DNA of 64,000 bases. It comes from Rhyacichthys aspro. Its lineage: Eukaryota > Chordata > Actinopteri > Gobiiformes > Rhyacichthyidae. This document shows, in pieces, positions 47,351 to 56,280 of the stretch. Every line of letters begins with the position of its first letter. Position 1 is the stretch's first letter. The position numbers and the translations under genes were made by a program. Where the stretch lies: assembly GCA_036850595.1 (NCBI GenBank), contig CM072151.1:23126097-23190096 (forward strand), given 5' to 3'. The notes beneath the pieces are model-generated. The model was not told the DNA's origin and made no database searches. It saw only the letters and a list, made by a program, of their open reading frames with translations.

Positions 47351-47821
47351 ATGCCAGAGCGACTTCTGCAATATGACAATAGGTGGAAGCTGTTTTCACA
47401 GTGGTGTGCTGGCCGCAGGGAGGACTCGGTGTCCTGCCCTGTGTCCACTGTCCTGGAGTTCTTGCAGTCTCTCCTGGATAAGGGTCGGTCTCCTTCCACA
47501 CTTAAGGTGTATGTGGCGGCAATATCATGTTATCATGCAAACATTGACAATGCTACGGTGGGGAGCCATAAACTGGTCTCTCTTTTCCTAAAGGGGGCTC
47601 GTCGCTTGTGTCCTCCAACAGTTCCACGAGCCCCGGTGTGGGACTTGCCCCTGGTCTTGGGGGCTCTGTGCCGCCCTCCGTTTGAGCCTTTGGCGCAGGC
47701 TGGCCTCAAGTGGCTGTCTTGTAAGACTGCTTTTCTGCTGGCTATTATCTCTGCAAAGCGGGTAGGTGAGTTACATGCCCTTTCCGTCAGTCTTTCAGCA
47801 CCACCCTCTGGCGGTCAGTAG
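47351..47821 (+). pseudogene. DIRS tyrosine recombinase, C-terminally truncated
   Basis: Encodes the core-binding half (LQYDNRWKLFSQWCAGRRED, STLKVYVAAISCYHANID) and the first catalytic-domain motif with an Arg (SAKRVGELHALSVSLS). The remainder, with the HxxR and nucleophilic Tyr, is gone: the ORF runs straight into the ICR, which supplies the stop codon. The ATG used here follows an in-frame stop at 47348-47350. Confidence 0.8.
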
Positions 47822-47884
47822 GAATGAAATAGAACGAAAGTTACGAATGTAACTACGGTTCTATGAATCCAGGATGACCGCCCG
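47789..47884 (+). repeat. DIRS internal complementary region
   Basis: The left part to 47835 is the reverse complement of the left end of the element (CTCTGGCGGTCAGTAGGAAT, GAAATAGAAC), and the right part from 47833 is the reverse complement of the right end (AACGAAAGTTACGAATGTAA, CTATGAATCC). The two share the AAC trinucleotide. This is the template that lets DIRS elements complete their ends and circularise. Confidence 0.88.
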
Positions 47885-47912
47885 AGATTCTCTGTCACTC
47901 AGAATCCTTGCA

Positions 47913-48063
47913 GGAACAGAGCCATGGATGACGCCGGAATATATTACCTCCGGTAGGTCATCCAGTGTGTCACAGGTGTGACTCTGTTACTGGTACTACT
48001 ACTCGAACTGCGCATGTGCGAAGGGAACATTCAGTGCTTTCAGCACCGCCCTCTGGCGGTCAT
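47913..48063 (-). repeat. DIRS right inverted terminal repeat
   Basis: Reverse complement of 43113-43258. The terminal extension 48064-48104 (CGTAGTTACATTCGTAACTT) is not in the left repeat but is mirrored in the ICR. Confidence 0.88.
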
Positions 48064-48315
48064 CCGGGATTCATAGAACCGTAGTTACATTCGTAACTTT
48101 CGTTTTTTACACAGACTGCAATGCTCATCTGTAAGTGTGGGGGGCAGTATTTCTCCCATTGTCTGTATTCTGTACCCAAGATGACACATAAATGATGGCG
48201 GAAGCAAGGGCTAAGCGGAGGCTCAAAAAAAAATTTGGGAGCAAATCACAGACTTAAGCCAGCAAATAAGTAACATGCAGACAGTCTAAAGCAGCGTCGA
48301 AGCATCATGGCAGCA

Positions 48316-48675
48316 CTATAGTGATAGCCTGGCCAGCCAGACGGCTTTCTCATTGTATTACATACAGAGAAAGTCAGTCTGGGATCGCTGGATTTAAACA
48401 GGATTTCAAGGCAGGACCATGGGCAGAACTAACGCTCGCTGAGTGAACCAATTAGAGAAACCACAGATGTGATGCAAAGAAAGCGAAACTTATTCTAGTT
48501 GTCAACAAACCACAGCGTACACCAGCGTGGCTCGAGAGAGAAGATGCTTCGGTGACGGTGAATGACTTCTGTTGTTTTTGTCAGAAAAATTGGGCAGATT
48601 GGGCGATCCCAGACTGACTTTCTCCGTATGTAATACAATGAGAAAGCCGTCTGGCTGGCCAGGCTACTATAGTGA
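48316..48675. mobile_element. MITE with 9-bp TSD, copy 3, internally deleted (342 bp)
   Basis: Element 48325-48666, same orientation as copy 1, flanked by CTATAGTGA at 48316-48324 and 48667-48675. About 150 bp are missing right after the CAGAAAAAT motif, while both termini are intact. Confidence 0.9.
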
Positions 48676-49240
48676 TGCTTTAGCACCTTAACCAGACCAT
48701 TTTGTGTCTTGCACTTTGTTGTATTACTTATTTAGTTTTTGCGTTATGGTTACATTTTACATGTTCTCAATACACATTAAGCATAATGCTGTCATGGTCA
48801 TTATTTTATTAACAATGAAACTTATTTCACCAGAAGCTGGGACTTCTGCAGGCATGTACATGTATGCTAGAGCAGCAGAGGAAGTGCCATCCGTAGGTTT
48901 TTTGGGGGTACTACCAGGGCTTGATTCTCAAGCAAATGACCAATTTTAATTCCAGTTTATAAGCTCTCAGTTCTACATGAGAAGTACCTCTCAACCTCTG
49001 TTCATGACTCCTGAAGGGGCTTCTATGTCTTTCAGCCTGGTCTTCAAGCACTTACAAATCAGTCCTCCTGCACTGCAACATGTCCCCTCATCTCTATTCA
49101 GACCATTCCTTCAGAATAGGTGCCTCACAAGGGATCTCCACAGCATCTCTTCAACAGCTGGGACGTTGGTCCTACTCAGCTTATGCAACCTACATCTGTC
49201 TCAGTCGTGGCAGCTCATTGTGCCTTCTCTTCACTATAAA
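48676..49240 (+). pseudogene. Second tyrosine-recombinase relic (Ngaro/DIRS-like C-terminus)
   Basis: From about 48970, frames give QPLFMTPEGASMS, then (shifted) NMSPHLYSDHSFRIGASQGI and LQQLGRWSYSAYATYI (49075-49200). HSFRIG is the H-x-x-R motif and the Tyr in SAYATYI is in the nucleophile position of YR-retroelement recombinases. It does not come from the DIRS element to its left, whose own recombinase ends before these motifs and whose right terminus is at 48104. Confidence 0.6.
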
Positions 49241-49536
49241 AGTACTGTAACTCAGCATATAACTGGTGGTGGTTCTCAGCATTCATTCTTGCCAATCAAT
49301 GTCTATGATGCTCATGCTCTTCCCATGGATACCTCCCCTACATCCCTCTAGCATCTTGGCAATTCTGACTATTGCCTTAATCTATGCATCTCTCCTATAG
49401 CATCCATGCAACTCGGCAACATTTCCTGCACCACTGCTGTAGTCAGGAGCAGAGGAGAGATTTTGCTGCTTTGAAAGCACTTTCACATTCCTTTGTCCAT
49501 GTAAATGGAACAGAAAGGCTACAGAGACACCGGTGT
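49241..49536. other. Unassigned sequence before the LTR fragment
   Basis: No coding or repeat structure recognised; probably the 3' part of the recombinase-bearing element. Confidence 0.35.
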
Positions 49537-49622
49537 TTCGGATCAGCTAGGTGTCACCTGAGGGGTAGAGACAAGGAGAAAAGCACAACACAACAAAAAC
49601 TAACAGCACAAGGGCCATAACA
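49537..49622 (-). repeat. 5' LTR fragment of the minus-strand Gypsy element
   Basis: Matches the right 86 bp of the LTR at 39095-39400 (GGATCAGCTAGGTGTCACCT, GGGCCATAACA). It directly precedes the second part of the Tc1-like transposon, marking the right edge of the nested insertion. Confidence 0.75.
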
Positions 49623-49627
49623 CAATT

Positions 49628-50370
49628 CAAGAACTGGGATGTTTTCAGCTTCCAGGAATTGTGTACAGATCCTTGCAACATGGACCCGTGCATTATCATG
49701 CTGGAACATGAGGGGATGGTCGTGGATGAATGACACAACAATGGGCCTCAGGATCTCATCACAATATCTCTGTGCATTCGAAATGCCATCAATAAAATAC
49801 ACCTGTCATTGTCTAAAACATACACCTGCCCATACCATAACCCCACCACCACCATGGGCCACAATGTTGACATCATCAAACTGCTCACCCACACAACGCC
49901 ATACACACTGTCTGCCATCTGCCCTGTACAGTAAAAACCAGGATTCATCCATGAAGAGAACACCTCTCCAAAGTGCCAGATGCCATCGAATGTGAGCACT
50001 TGCCCACTCAAGTCGGTTACGACAACAAACTGCAGTCAGGTCGAGACCCCAATGAGGACGACGAGCATGCAGATGAGCTTCTCTGATATGGTTTCTCACA
50101 GTTTGTGCAGAAATTCTTTGGTTATGCAAACCGATTGTTGCAGCAGCTGTACAGGTGGCTGGTCTTAGACGATCTTGGAGGTGAAGATGATGGATGTGGA
50201 GGTCCTAGGCTGATGTGGTTGCATGTAGTCTGCAGTTGTGAGGCCAGTTGAATGTACGGCCAAATTCTCTGAAATGCCTTATAAGATGGCTTATGGTCTT
50301 GGCCTAACAGATGAACATTTAAATGGCTCCATAAGAGTAAACCTGAGCTAAACCTGGCTACACTCCACAA
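49628..50370 (-). pseudogene. Tc1-like transposase, right part
   Basis: The minus strand contains RISAQTVRNHIREAHLHARR (50115-50060), then VLFMDESWFLLYRADGRQCV, HGGGGVMVWAGV and, after a frameshift, QHDNARVHVARICTQFLEA (about 49705-49650). These are the HTH tail and two of the catalytic Asp blocks of a Tc1-type DD34E transposase. The remainder of the gene is at 39094 and leftward, on the other side of the LTR insertion. Broken frames make it inactive. Confidence 0.75.
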
Positions 50371-50984
50371 TACAGTGAAAAAAAACCTCGTTTATCGTGG
50401 GGGTTACGTTCCAAAAATAACCCTATAGGCGTAATCCGCGAAGTAGTCAGCTTTATTTTTTAAAATTATTATATATGTTTTAAGGCTGTAAAACCCCTCA
50501 CCACACACTTTATACACTTTTCTCAGACAGGCATTAACATTTTCTCACATTTCTCTCTTGTTTAAACACTCTCAAAGTCCAAACCATAGCATCTTCCTCT
50601 GCCTTTTGGGTGCGACCGCAGGTGCCTTTGTGGGCGCAGAATGTTTCGTCGACATTGTGGGTTTTGTCGGGGGGAAAACCTGCAAACATACAGCACTTCA
50701 GAGTCACACTGCGATCGAACATTTATGTAAATTTGGCAAGCCAAACTCATTCTGTACTGTACAGGAGACACGGCACGGAGGAGATTGATTGACAATGGTC
50801 TACAGTCCCTTAGCTAATCAGGATGCAGAACACAATGCACGAGTTCTCCCTTAGCCAGTCAGGACGCAGAACACAATGCACGTTCATACGCTGTAAAAAA
50901 AAAGCATGCATAATTGCACTAAAAAAATCCACGAAACAGCGAGGCCACGAAAGGTGAACCGTGTTATAGTGAGGGACAACTGTA
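50371..50984. mobile_element. Tigger-like mariner MITE (about 610 bp)
   Basis: TA target duplicates at 50371-50372 and 50983-50984; ends CAGTGAAAAAAAACCTCGTT and AGTGAGGGACAACTG, with the subterminal pair TTTATCGTGGGGGTTACGTT on the left and AACAGCGAGGCCACGAAAGG on the right, typical of vertebrate Tigger-type elements. No transposase ORF. Confidence 0.65.
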
Positions 50985-51315
50985 CACCTCTTTTGTTGAC
51001 TGCCAGTCATCTCACTGAACACACATCACATATCCAAACGAACATGAAAATACTTCTGTGAAGTGACACAGTGTGGACAGATATCAAAATCACCGGTATC
51101 ACTTTTTTCCTGACAGCATTTATGTTGAGATACACAAGCACATACATATACAAAATGCACATACATGTGAACCAAATGTTTTTTTTATGTTCTATTACAA
51201 AATGAGACTCCCCCTCCTCTGTCTGCTCTCAGGTGCTGTGGGCGGGACCTGGGAGTCTGACCCACTGATTGGCTGCTGCAGGTCGAGGATTAGCCAATGA
51301 AGGCCTGAGCCAAAA

Positions 51316-51683
51316 CTTTAAAAGAGAAGACAAGAAGCATCACTCTCTCTCTCTTTGTGTGTTGTGATGCTGTATACCCATAGTGGTTGGGAGGTTGGCA
51401 GGTGAGTGGGCCCTATACATTTACAGCACGTAGTTACTTTATGTTTAAGTCACACTAGGTTTATTGGTTGTTGCCACACCTTGTATTTTTTGAGTAAGAG
51501 TCACTTTTTAGATAAGCAGACCAGGCCTTTAATTTCCTGTTGTTTTGGAGTTAGGCCCTGTTTTGTTTTATTTGGTTCTTTGATTTGGCACAGTCTTTGA
51601 GTCCTCACTGCAACCGTTGACTCAGTGTCTCATTTTGATTGTCTTACACTAAAAATGTCTCTTACTTCACAAAGGACATAACA
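51316..51683 (+). repeat. 5' LTR (right part) of the Gmr1-like element
   Basis: Ends ...GGACATAACA two bases before the primer-binding site. 51606-51681 matches 56203-56278 with three differences. A TATA-like TTTAAAAG at about 51316-51323 and a CT-repeat follow the expected promoter layout. The left boundary is not resolved because the 3' LTR copy is truncated. Confidence 0.65.
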
Positions 51684-51685
51684 AT

Positions 51686-51703
51686 TGGGGGCTCGTCCGG
51701 GAT
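51686..51703 (+). promoter_or_regulatory. Primer-binding site, tRNA-Pro type
   Basis: TGGGGGCTCGTCCGGGAT, complementary to the 3' end of tRNA-Pro, the same primer used by many gammaretroviruses. Its position just after the LTR confirms the LTR end and the element's polarity. Confidence 0.85.
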
Positions 51704-51770
51704 CCTTTTCCCATAAGACAATCTTTGAGTCATTGTTGTCATTTTATAAAAAGAGACAAAGAAAAGGAAA

Positions 51771-53045
51771 ATGGGGTTTGTGTTGCAAGATTTAATTGAC
51801 AAACCAAGTGTTAAACAAATTGAGAAGTGTCGTAAGGATGATTTATTGTGTATTGCAGCACACTATAACATTAATGTACAGGAACAATCTGTTAAAAGAG
51901 AAATCAAAAACAAGGTCATAGAAAAACTGACTGAGCTAAAAATTCTTGTTCCTTTTGACTTAAACCCAACAGACACACATGGTGAGTCTTCTGATAATGA
52001 TTCTAGTCAACTAGATGTTGAGCCAAGTCCTACTTTTGTCCCTGATGCTAAGGTTGAGGAAGTTACAGTAGCTACTCCTGTGGGGGCCAGGGAGGAAAGG
52101 GAAAATCCTCCTGCAACTTTGCCTCGTTTTGAGCCTTTCTCCCCAGATGCACATGGAGCTGGAGCCAGTGCTAGTGCTAAGCTGAAACTTCGTCTTGCCC
52201 GTCTTCAGCTTGAAGCAGAGGAGAAGGACAAAGTGCGTGAGGCAGATTATGACCTTCGACTACAGGTATGGAAATTGGAGATACAAGCTGAAAAGGAAAT
52301 GAAGTTTAGAGAACTTGAGATTGAAGCTATGAGAATCTCATCTGCAAAGACCACATCACATAAGCCTGACCGTTCAGCAGCTTCTCAATCAGCCTCTCAA
52401 TCAGCCTCTTCAAAGCAAGGTTTTGATGTGAGTAAAAACATTGCATTAGTACCCACATTTCGTGAAACTGGGGTTGATGCCTATTTTAGTGCATTTGAGA
52501 GAATTGCTACAACTCTTGACTGGCCTAAAGAAATGAGGCCTATACTACTTCAGTGCAAACTAGTGGGTAAAGCCCAAGAGGTGGTGTCTGCTCTTTCTCT
52601 TGAGGATAGTCTGGACTATCGTATACTGAAAGAGTCCCAGAGGCTTATAGGCAAAAATTTAGAAACCATAAGAAGGCTAGTGGCCAGGCATTTGTAGAAT
52701 TTGCATGAGAAAAGGGACTTCTCTTTGAGTGGTGTGCAGCTAATGAAAACCTTTGAGTCTCTCCGACAGTTGATACTGCTAGAAGACTTCAAAAATGCCT
52801 TACCAGAGAGGATGGTTGTCTTTTTGAATGAACAAAAGGTGACTTCATTGTCTAAAGCAGCTGTCTTAGCCGATGAATTTGTAGAAACTCACAAAAATGT
52901 CTTAGTGTCTTCTTTGGATTGTGAGTGCTACTGTCACAAAAAAAGGCATGTAATTGCAGACTGTTTCACTTTGAGGCGTAAACAGTCTCAACCTAAACCA
53001 TATGGCATGTACAATTATGGAGACTTCACAAAGTCACTGCTCTGA
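51771..53045 (+). pseudogene. Gmr1-like gag, interrupted
   Basis: ATG at 51771 opens 308 codons: an N-terminal helical segment, a Lys/Glu-rich coiled coil (LKLRLARLQLEAEEKDKVRE), then a capsid-like block (YFSAFERIATTLDWPKEMRP, LLQCKLVGKAQEVVSALS). It stops at 52697 after a frame change, continues in another frame with LLEDFKNALPERMVVFLNEQ and AAVLADEFVETHKNV, and ends in a decayed zinc knuckle CECYCHKKRHVIADC (about 52925-52965). Confidence 0.75.
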
Positions 53046-53114
53046 GCCTGACTCTTGTTTCAAACCATTCATTTCAGAAGGTTTTGTCTCAACTAGGAGA
53101 CCCGAAAGACCAAT

Positions 53115-53400
53115 GTCCAATAATCATTCTGCGTGACACTGTGGGTTCATCAGAGCAGGCATACTTCCACTGTCAGCTGATACATCATGTCACACTAGTG
53201 CCATTGTTCAGGGGGTTGGGATGAGTTTCATACCTGCCCCACTACATAACATTTATGTCCAGTCTGCACTCATTAAAGGTTTCTTCAAGGTGGCTGTCCT
53301 TCCAGCTCTACCCATTAAAGGTATTGATTTCATTCTGAGCAATGATCTGGCTTTTCCTGAGGTGGTGGAAAGCCCTGAGCCCTATGTAGATATTTTTTTT
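53115..53400 (+). pseudogene. Gmr1-like aspartic protease remnant
   Basis: IILRDTVGSSEQAYF near 53122-53166 is a decayed DTG active site in the LRDTGA context, followed by FIPAPLHNIYVQSALIKGFF and GIDFILSNDLAFPEVV (53224-53370), the family's flap and core blocks. Confidence 0.6.
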
Positions 53401-53619
53401 TTTTTATATGTGGTTACAAGGGCTCAAGCAAAAAAATGTGGTGTTGACCTGTCTGATACTTTCCTGGTTGCAGAGGAAAACTGTAAGGCAGCTCTTCATA
53501 AAGATCCAAAAGTCCAACTGCTCCTGATCTGGATGCTGCAAAACCGCCGGCCACCAGAAATGAATTCATCTCAGCACAAAATATTTCTCCTCTGTTCATT
53601 GGCAGGAAGGGGACAAGGA

Positions 53620-54625
53620 ACATAAAGTGTCATACGTGCTGGATGATGAATTACTTATGCGTCGTTGGACCAGTGATGTCTCTGTGAATGAATGTGAAAG
53701 TGTCACATATCAAGTTGTTGTGCCTACAGTCTATCGTGCTCAAGTTCTGTTCTTTTGAAAAAGTCATTGTTGGTGATTGTTGATGTTGTTGTGTGGGACC
53801 ATTGCCAAAGAGTAAAACTGGAAATCAGTTTCTTCTGACTATTATGTGTGCCTCCACTAGGTATCCTGAAGCCATCCCACTGCGGAAAATCACATCCCCA
53901 GTCATCGCCAAGGCTTTGGTAAAGTTCTTTTCCACTTTCGGTCTGCCCAAAGTAATTCAAACGGACAGGGCACAAACTTTAAATCCAAAGTCTTTGCTCA
54001 TGCTCTTAAAAGCTTGGGAATCACTCATGTGACCTCCAGTCCATATCATCCTGAAAGCCAGGGGGCTCTAGAAAGGTTCCATCAAACTATGAAATCTATG
54101 CTAAGAAAACATTGTTCTGAATCACAGAAAGACTGGGATGACAGTGTGCCACTGGTGTTGTTTGCTGCTCGTGAAGCTGTACAGGAGTTCACAGGCTTCA
54201 GCCCAGCCTAACTAGTGTTTGGACATGAAGTCAAAGGTCCTTCATCCTTAAAGAGCAGTTGGTTACCTCTGAAAAAACTGTCAAAAGCATCCCTGAGTAT
54301 GTTGCCAAGCTCAGAGAGTGTCTAAAATTGGCTTGTTCTTCGGCTAACCTCTTCTCAAAAGAAAATGAAACAGCACTTTGACAGAAAAGCAGTTGTGCAT
54401 TCATTCCAACCAGGTGACCAAGTTCTTGTTTTCCTGCCAATACCTGGTTCTTCTCTCTCTACTAAATTTTTTGGTCCTCATGTTACAGAAAAGAAACACA
54501 GTGACACAAACTATGTCGTACACACTCTTGATCGAAGGCAGCATTCCAGAGACTGTCATGTAAATATGCTGAAGCTTACTGTACCAGAGGAGGCCAGTCC
54601 AATGCAGTCAGCACCCAAGAGGTAA
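53620..54625 (+). pseudogene. Gmr1-like integrase, upstream of RT
   Basis: VLDDELLMRRWTSDVSVNEC and YQVVVPTVYRAQVLF precede a deletion that removes the HHCC zinc-binding segment. The catalytic core follows: GPLPKSKTGNQFLLTIMCAS, FFSTFGLPKVIQTDRA, HVTSSPYHPESQGALERFHQ with the catalytic Glu (54015-54090), and a C-terminal domain FDRKAVVHSFQPGDQVLVFL (54373-54440) with CHVNMLKLTV. It is out of frame internally and followed directly by RT rather than by an LTR. Confidence 0.85.
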
Positions 54626-54639
54626 TTTCACCTATGGCT

Positions 54640-55500
54640 TCCTCCACCAAGGTGAGCTCCACTGATGGCGATGATGGTCTAGTCCTGCGAAATGCTACAC
54701 CTCAAGGGGCAAGGTTAAGTAATGGTGAGATCTTGGCTGATTTGTCCAACTTTTTATCCCATCTGGCAGATGACCACCGTGCTGACACCACACGCATTAT
54801 AATGGACTTCCCCACTCTGTTTGCTGACATCCCCTAACAAACTTCAGTCATACATCATGATGTTATTCTAATCAGCCCCTCACCAATTAAGCAACATGCT
54901 TATCATGTTAACCCTGGTAAGAGGGAAGTGATGAAAAGAGAAGTGGAGTACTTATTGCAACATGGGTTTGCTGTTTCCAGTTCTAGTCCCTGGAGTTCTC
55001 CTTGTCTCCTTGATACGAAAGCTGATGGAAGCCCCAGATTTTGTACTGACTTTCGAAAGGTCAATGCTATGACAGTCCCTGATGCGCATCACTTGCCTCT
55101 GATCAATGAATGTATTGACGAAATTGGTCCTGCAACATATGTGAGTAAACTTGACATGTTAAAAGGATACTGGCAAGTTCCACTTACCCAGCGTGCCTCT
55201 GAGATTTCAGTTTTTGTGACTCCTGACCATTTTCTCCAGTATACTGTCATGCCATTTGGCTTATGTAATGCTCCAGCTACTTTTCAGTGGTTGGTAAATA
55301 AAGTATTGGGAGATGTGACAAACTGCAGAGCATATCTTGATGACATTGTTGTGTATTCTAATGACTGGACTGACCACATAGCTACACTGAGAGAAGTTTT
55401 CAGAAGATTGTCTGTTGCCTCTTTAAGTTTAAACCTTGCCAAATGTGAATTTGGACAAGGCACTGTGCTCTGTCTTGCTCAGCAGGTTGGCAGGGGGTAA
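54640..55500 (+). pseudogene. Gmr1-like reverse transcriptase
   Basis: Starts after a short linker; a stop at 54835-54837 interrupts it. From 54928 the core is open: KREVEYLLQHGFAVSSSSPW, SPRFCTDFRKVNAMTVPDAH, YVSKLDMLKGYWQVPL with the first catalytic Asp, QYTVMPFGLCNAPATFQWLV and an intact YLDD at 55333-55344. A frameshift near 55480 leads into the connection and RNase H regions. Confidence 0.85.
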
Positions 55501-55504
55501 AGTG

Positions 55505-56135
55505 TGCCCTGTGGAAGCAAAAATTAGTGCCATCACTGCCTTTCCCGCACCAACCACCAGACAAGAGCTGCAACGCTTCCTTGGAATGGCGGGATACTAT
55601 CGCTGGTTCTGCAAAAACATCTCCTCTGTTGCAGCTCCTCTGACTACTTTAACCAGTCCTTCAAAACCATTTATGTGGTCAGAGTCAAAAATCATTTGAG
55701 AGTCTTAAGAGTATCATGAGTTGCTCTCCTGTTTGTCTGACCCAGATTTTCAGCGGCCTTTCAAATTGGAAGTGGATGCTGTGGGGGCTTGAGCTGTTCT
55801 TCTCCAAGAAGATGACCAGGGCATTGATCATCCTGTGAGTTACTTCTCCCACAAATTTGATCAACGTCAACTCAAATATTCCACTATAGAGAAGGAAACT
55901 CTAGCTCTATTACTGGCTGTTCAACATTTTGAGGTTTACTTTGGTTCCTGTGTTAGGCCTTTTACAGTTTATACAGATCACAATTCTCTTGTCTTCCTCT
56001 CCCGGATGTACAATCACAATCAACGCCTTATGCGTTGGTCCCTGATTCTTCAGAATTACTTGTGAAATTAGACACAAGAGAGGATCTGAAAATATAGTTG
56101 CTAACACCCTGTCCAGAGTTCCATAGTCTTGTGCA
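55505..56135 (+). pseudogene. Gmr1-like RNase H relic
   Basis: LQRFLGMAGYYRWFCKNISS (55570-55625), then broken frames to HPVSYFSHKFDQRQLKYSTI, EKETLALLLAVQHFEVYFG, FTVYTDHNSLVFLSRMYNHN and NIVANTLSRVP (56090-56124). No integrase follows; the 3' LTR remnant begins 70 bp later. Confidence 0.8.
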
Positions 56136-56202
56136 TTTCAAGCATTCAAACTAGGTTTTGTCACTTTTTTGTTTTGGCTCAAAAATAAAAGCCATGCACT
56201 AT

Positions 56203-56278
56203 CACTGCAACCGTTGACTCAGTGTCTCATTTTGATTGTCTTACATTATAAATGTCTCTTACTTAACAAAGGACATAA
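56203..56278 (+). repeat. 3' LTR remnant of the Gmr1-like element
   Basis: 76 bp matching the end of the 5' LTR (51606-51681). The U3 part is missing. The antisense RT element starts at its right edge. Confidence 0.75.
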
Positions 56279-56280
56279 GT

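Larger units (their letters stand above)
43095..48104 (+). mobile_element. DIRS1-like tyrosine-recombinase retrotransposon (5.0 kb)
   Basis: Complete outline of a DIRS1-type element: inverted terminal repeats, gag ORF, RT/RNase H, tyrosine recombinase, and an internal complementary region (ICR) joining the complements of both outer ends. GTT occurs at both termini (43095-43097 and 48102-48104) and as AAC (47833-47835) at the ICR junction, as expected for a circular intermediate integrated by recombinase without target duplication. The pol region carries deletions, so the copy is non-autonomous. Plus orientation. Confidence 0.9.
51240..56278 (+). mobile_element. Gmr1-like Gypsy retrotransposon (integrase before RT)
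   Basis: The order on the plus strand is 5' LTR, primer-binding site, gag, protease, integrase, reverse transcriptase, RNase H, 3' LTR remnant. The start of the 5' LTR is approximate. Integrase upstream of RT is the Copia-like order known for the Gmr1 group of deuterostome Ty3/Gypsy elements. Multiple frameshifts and deletions (gag, integrase zinc-binding region, RNase H) make this copy inactive. Confidence 0.85.

Noticed and set aside
51686..51703. A tRNA-Pro gene
   Set aside because: Only the 3' 18 nt complement is present, without the rest of a tRNA; the position after the LTR identifies a primer-binding site.
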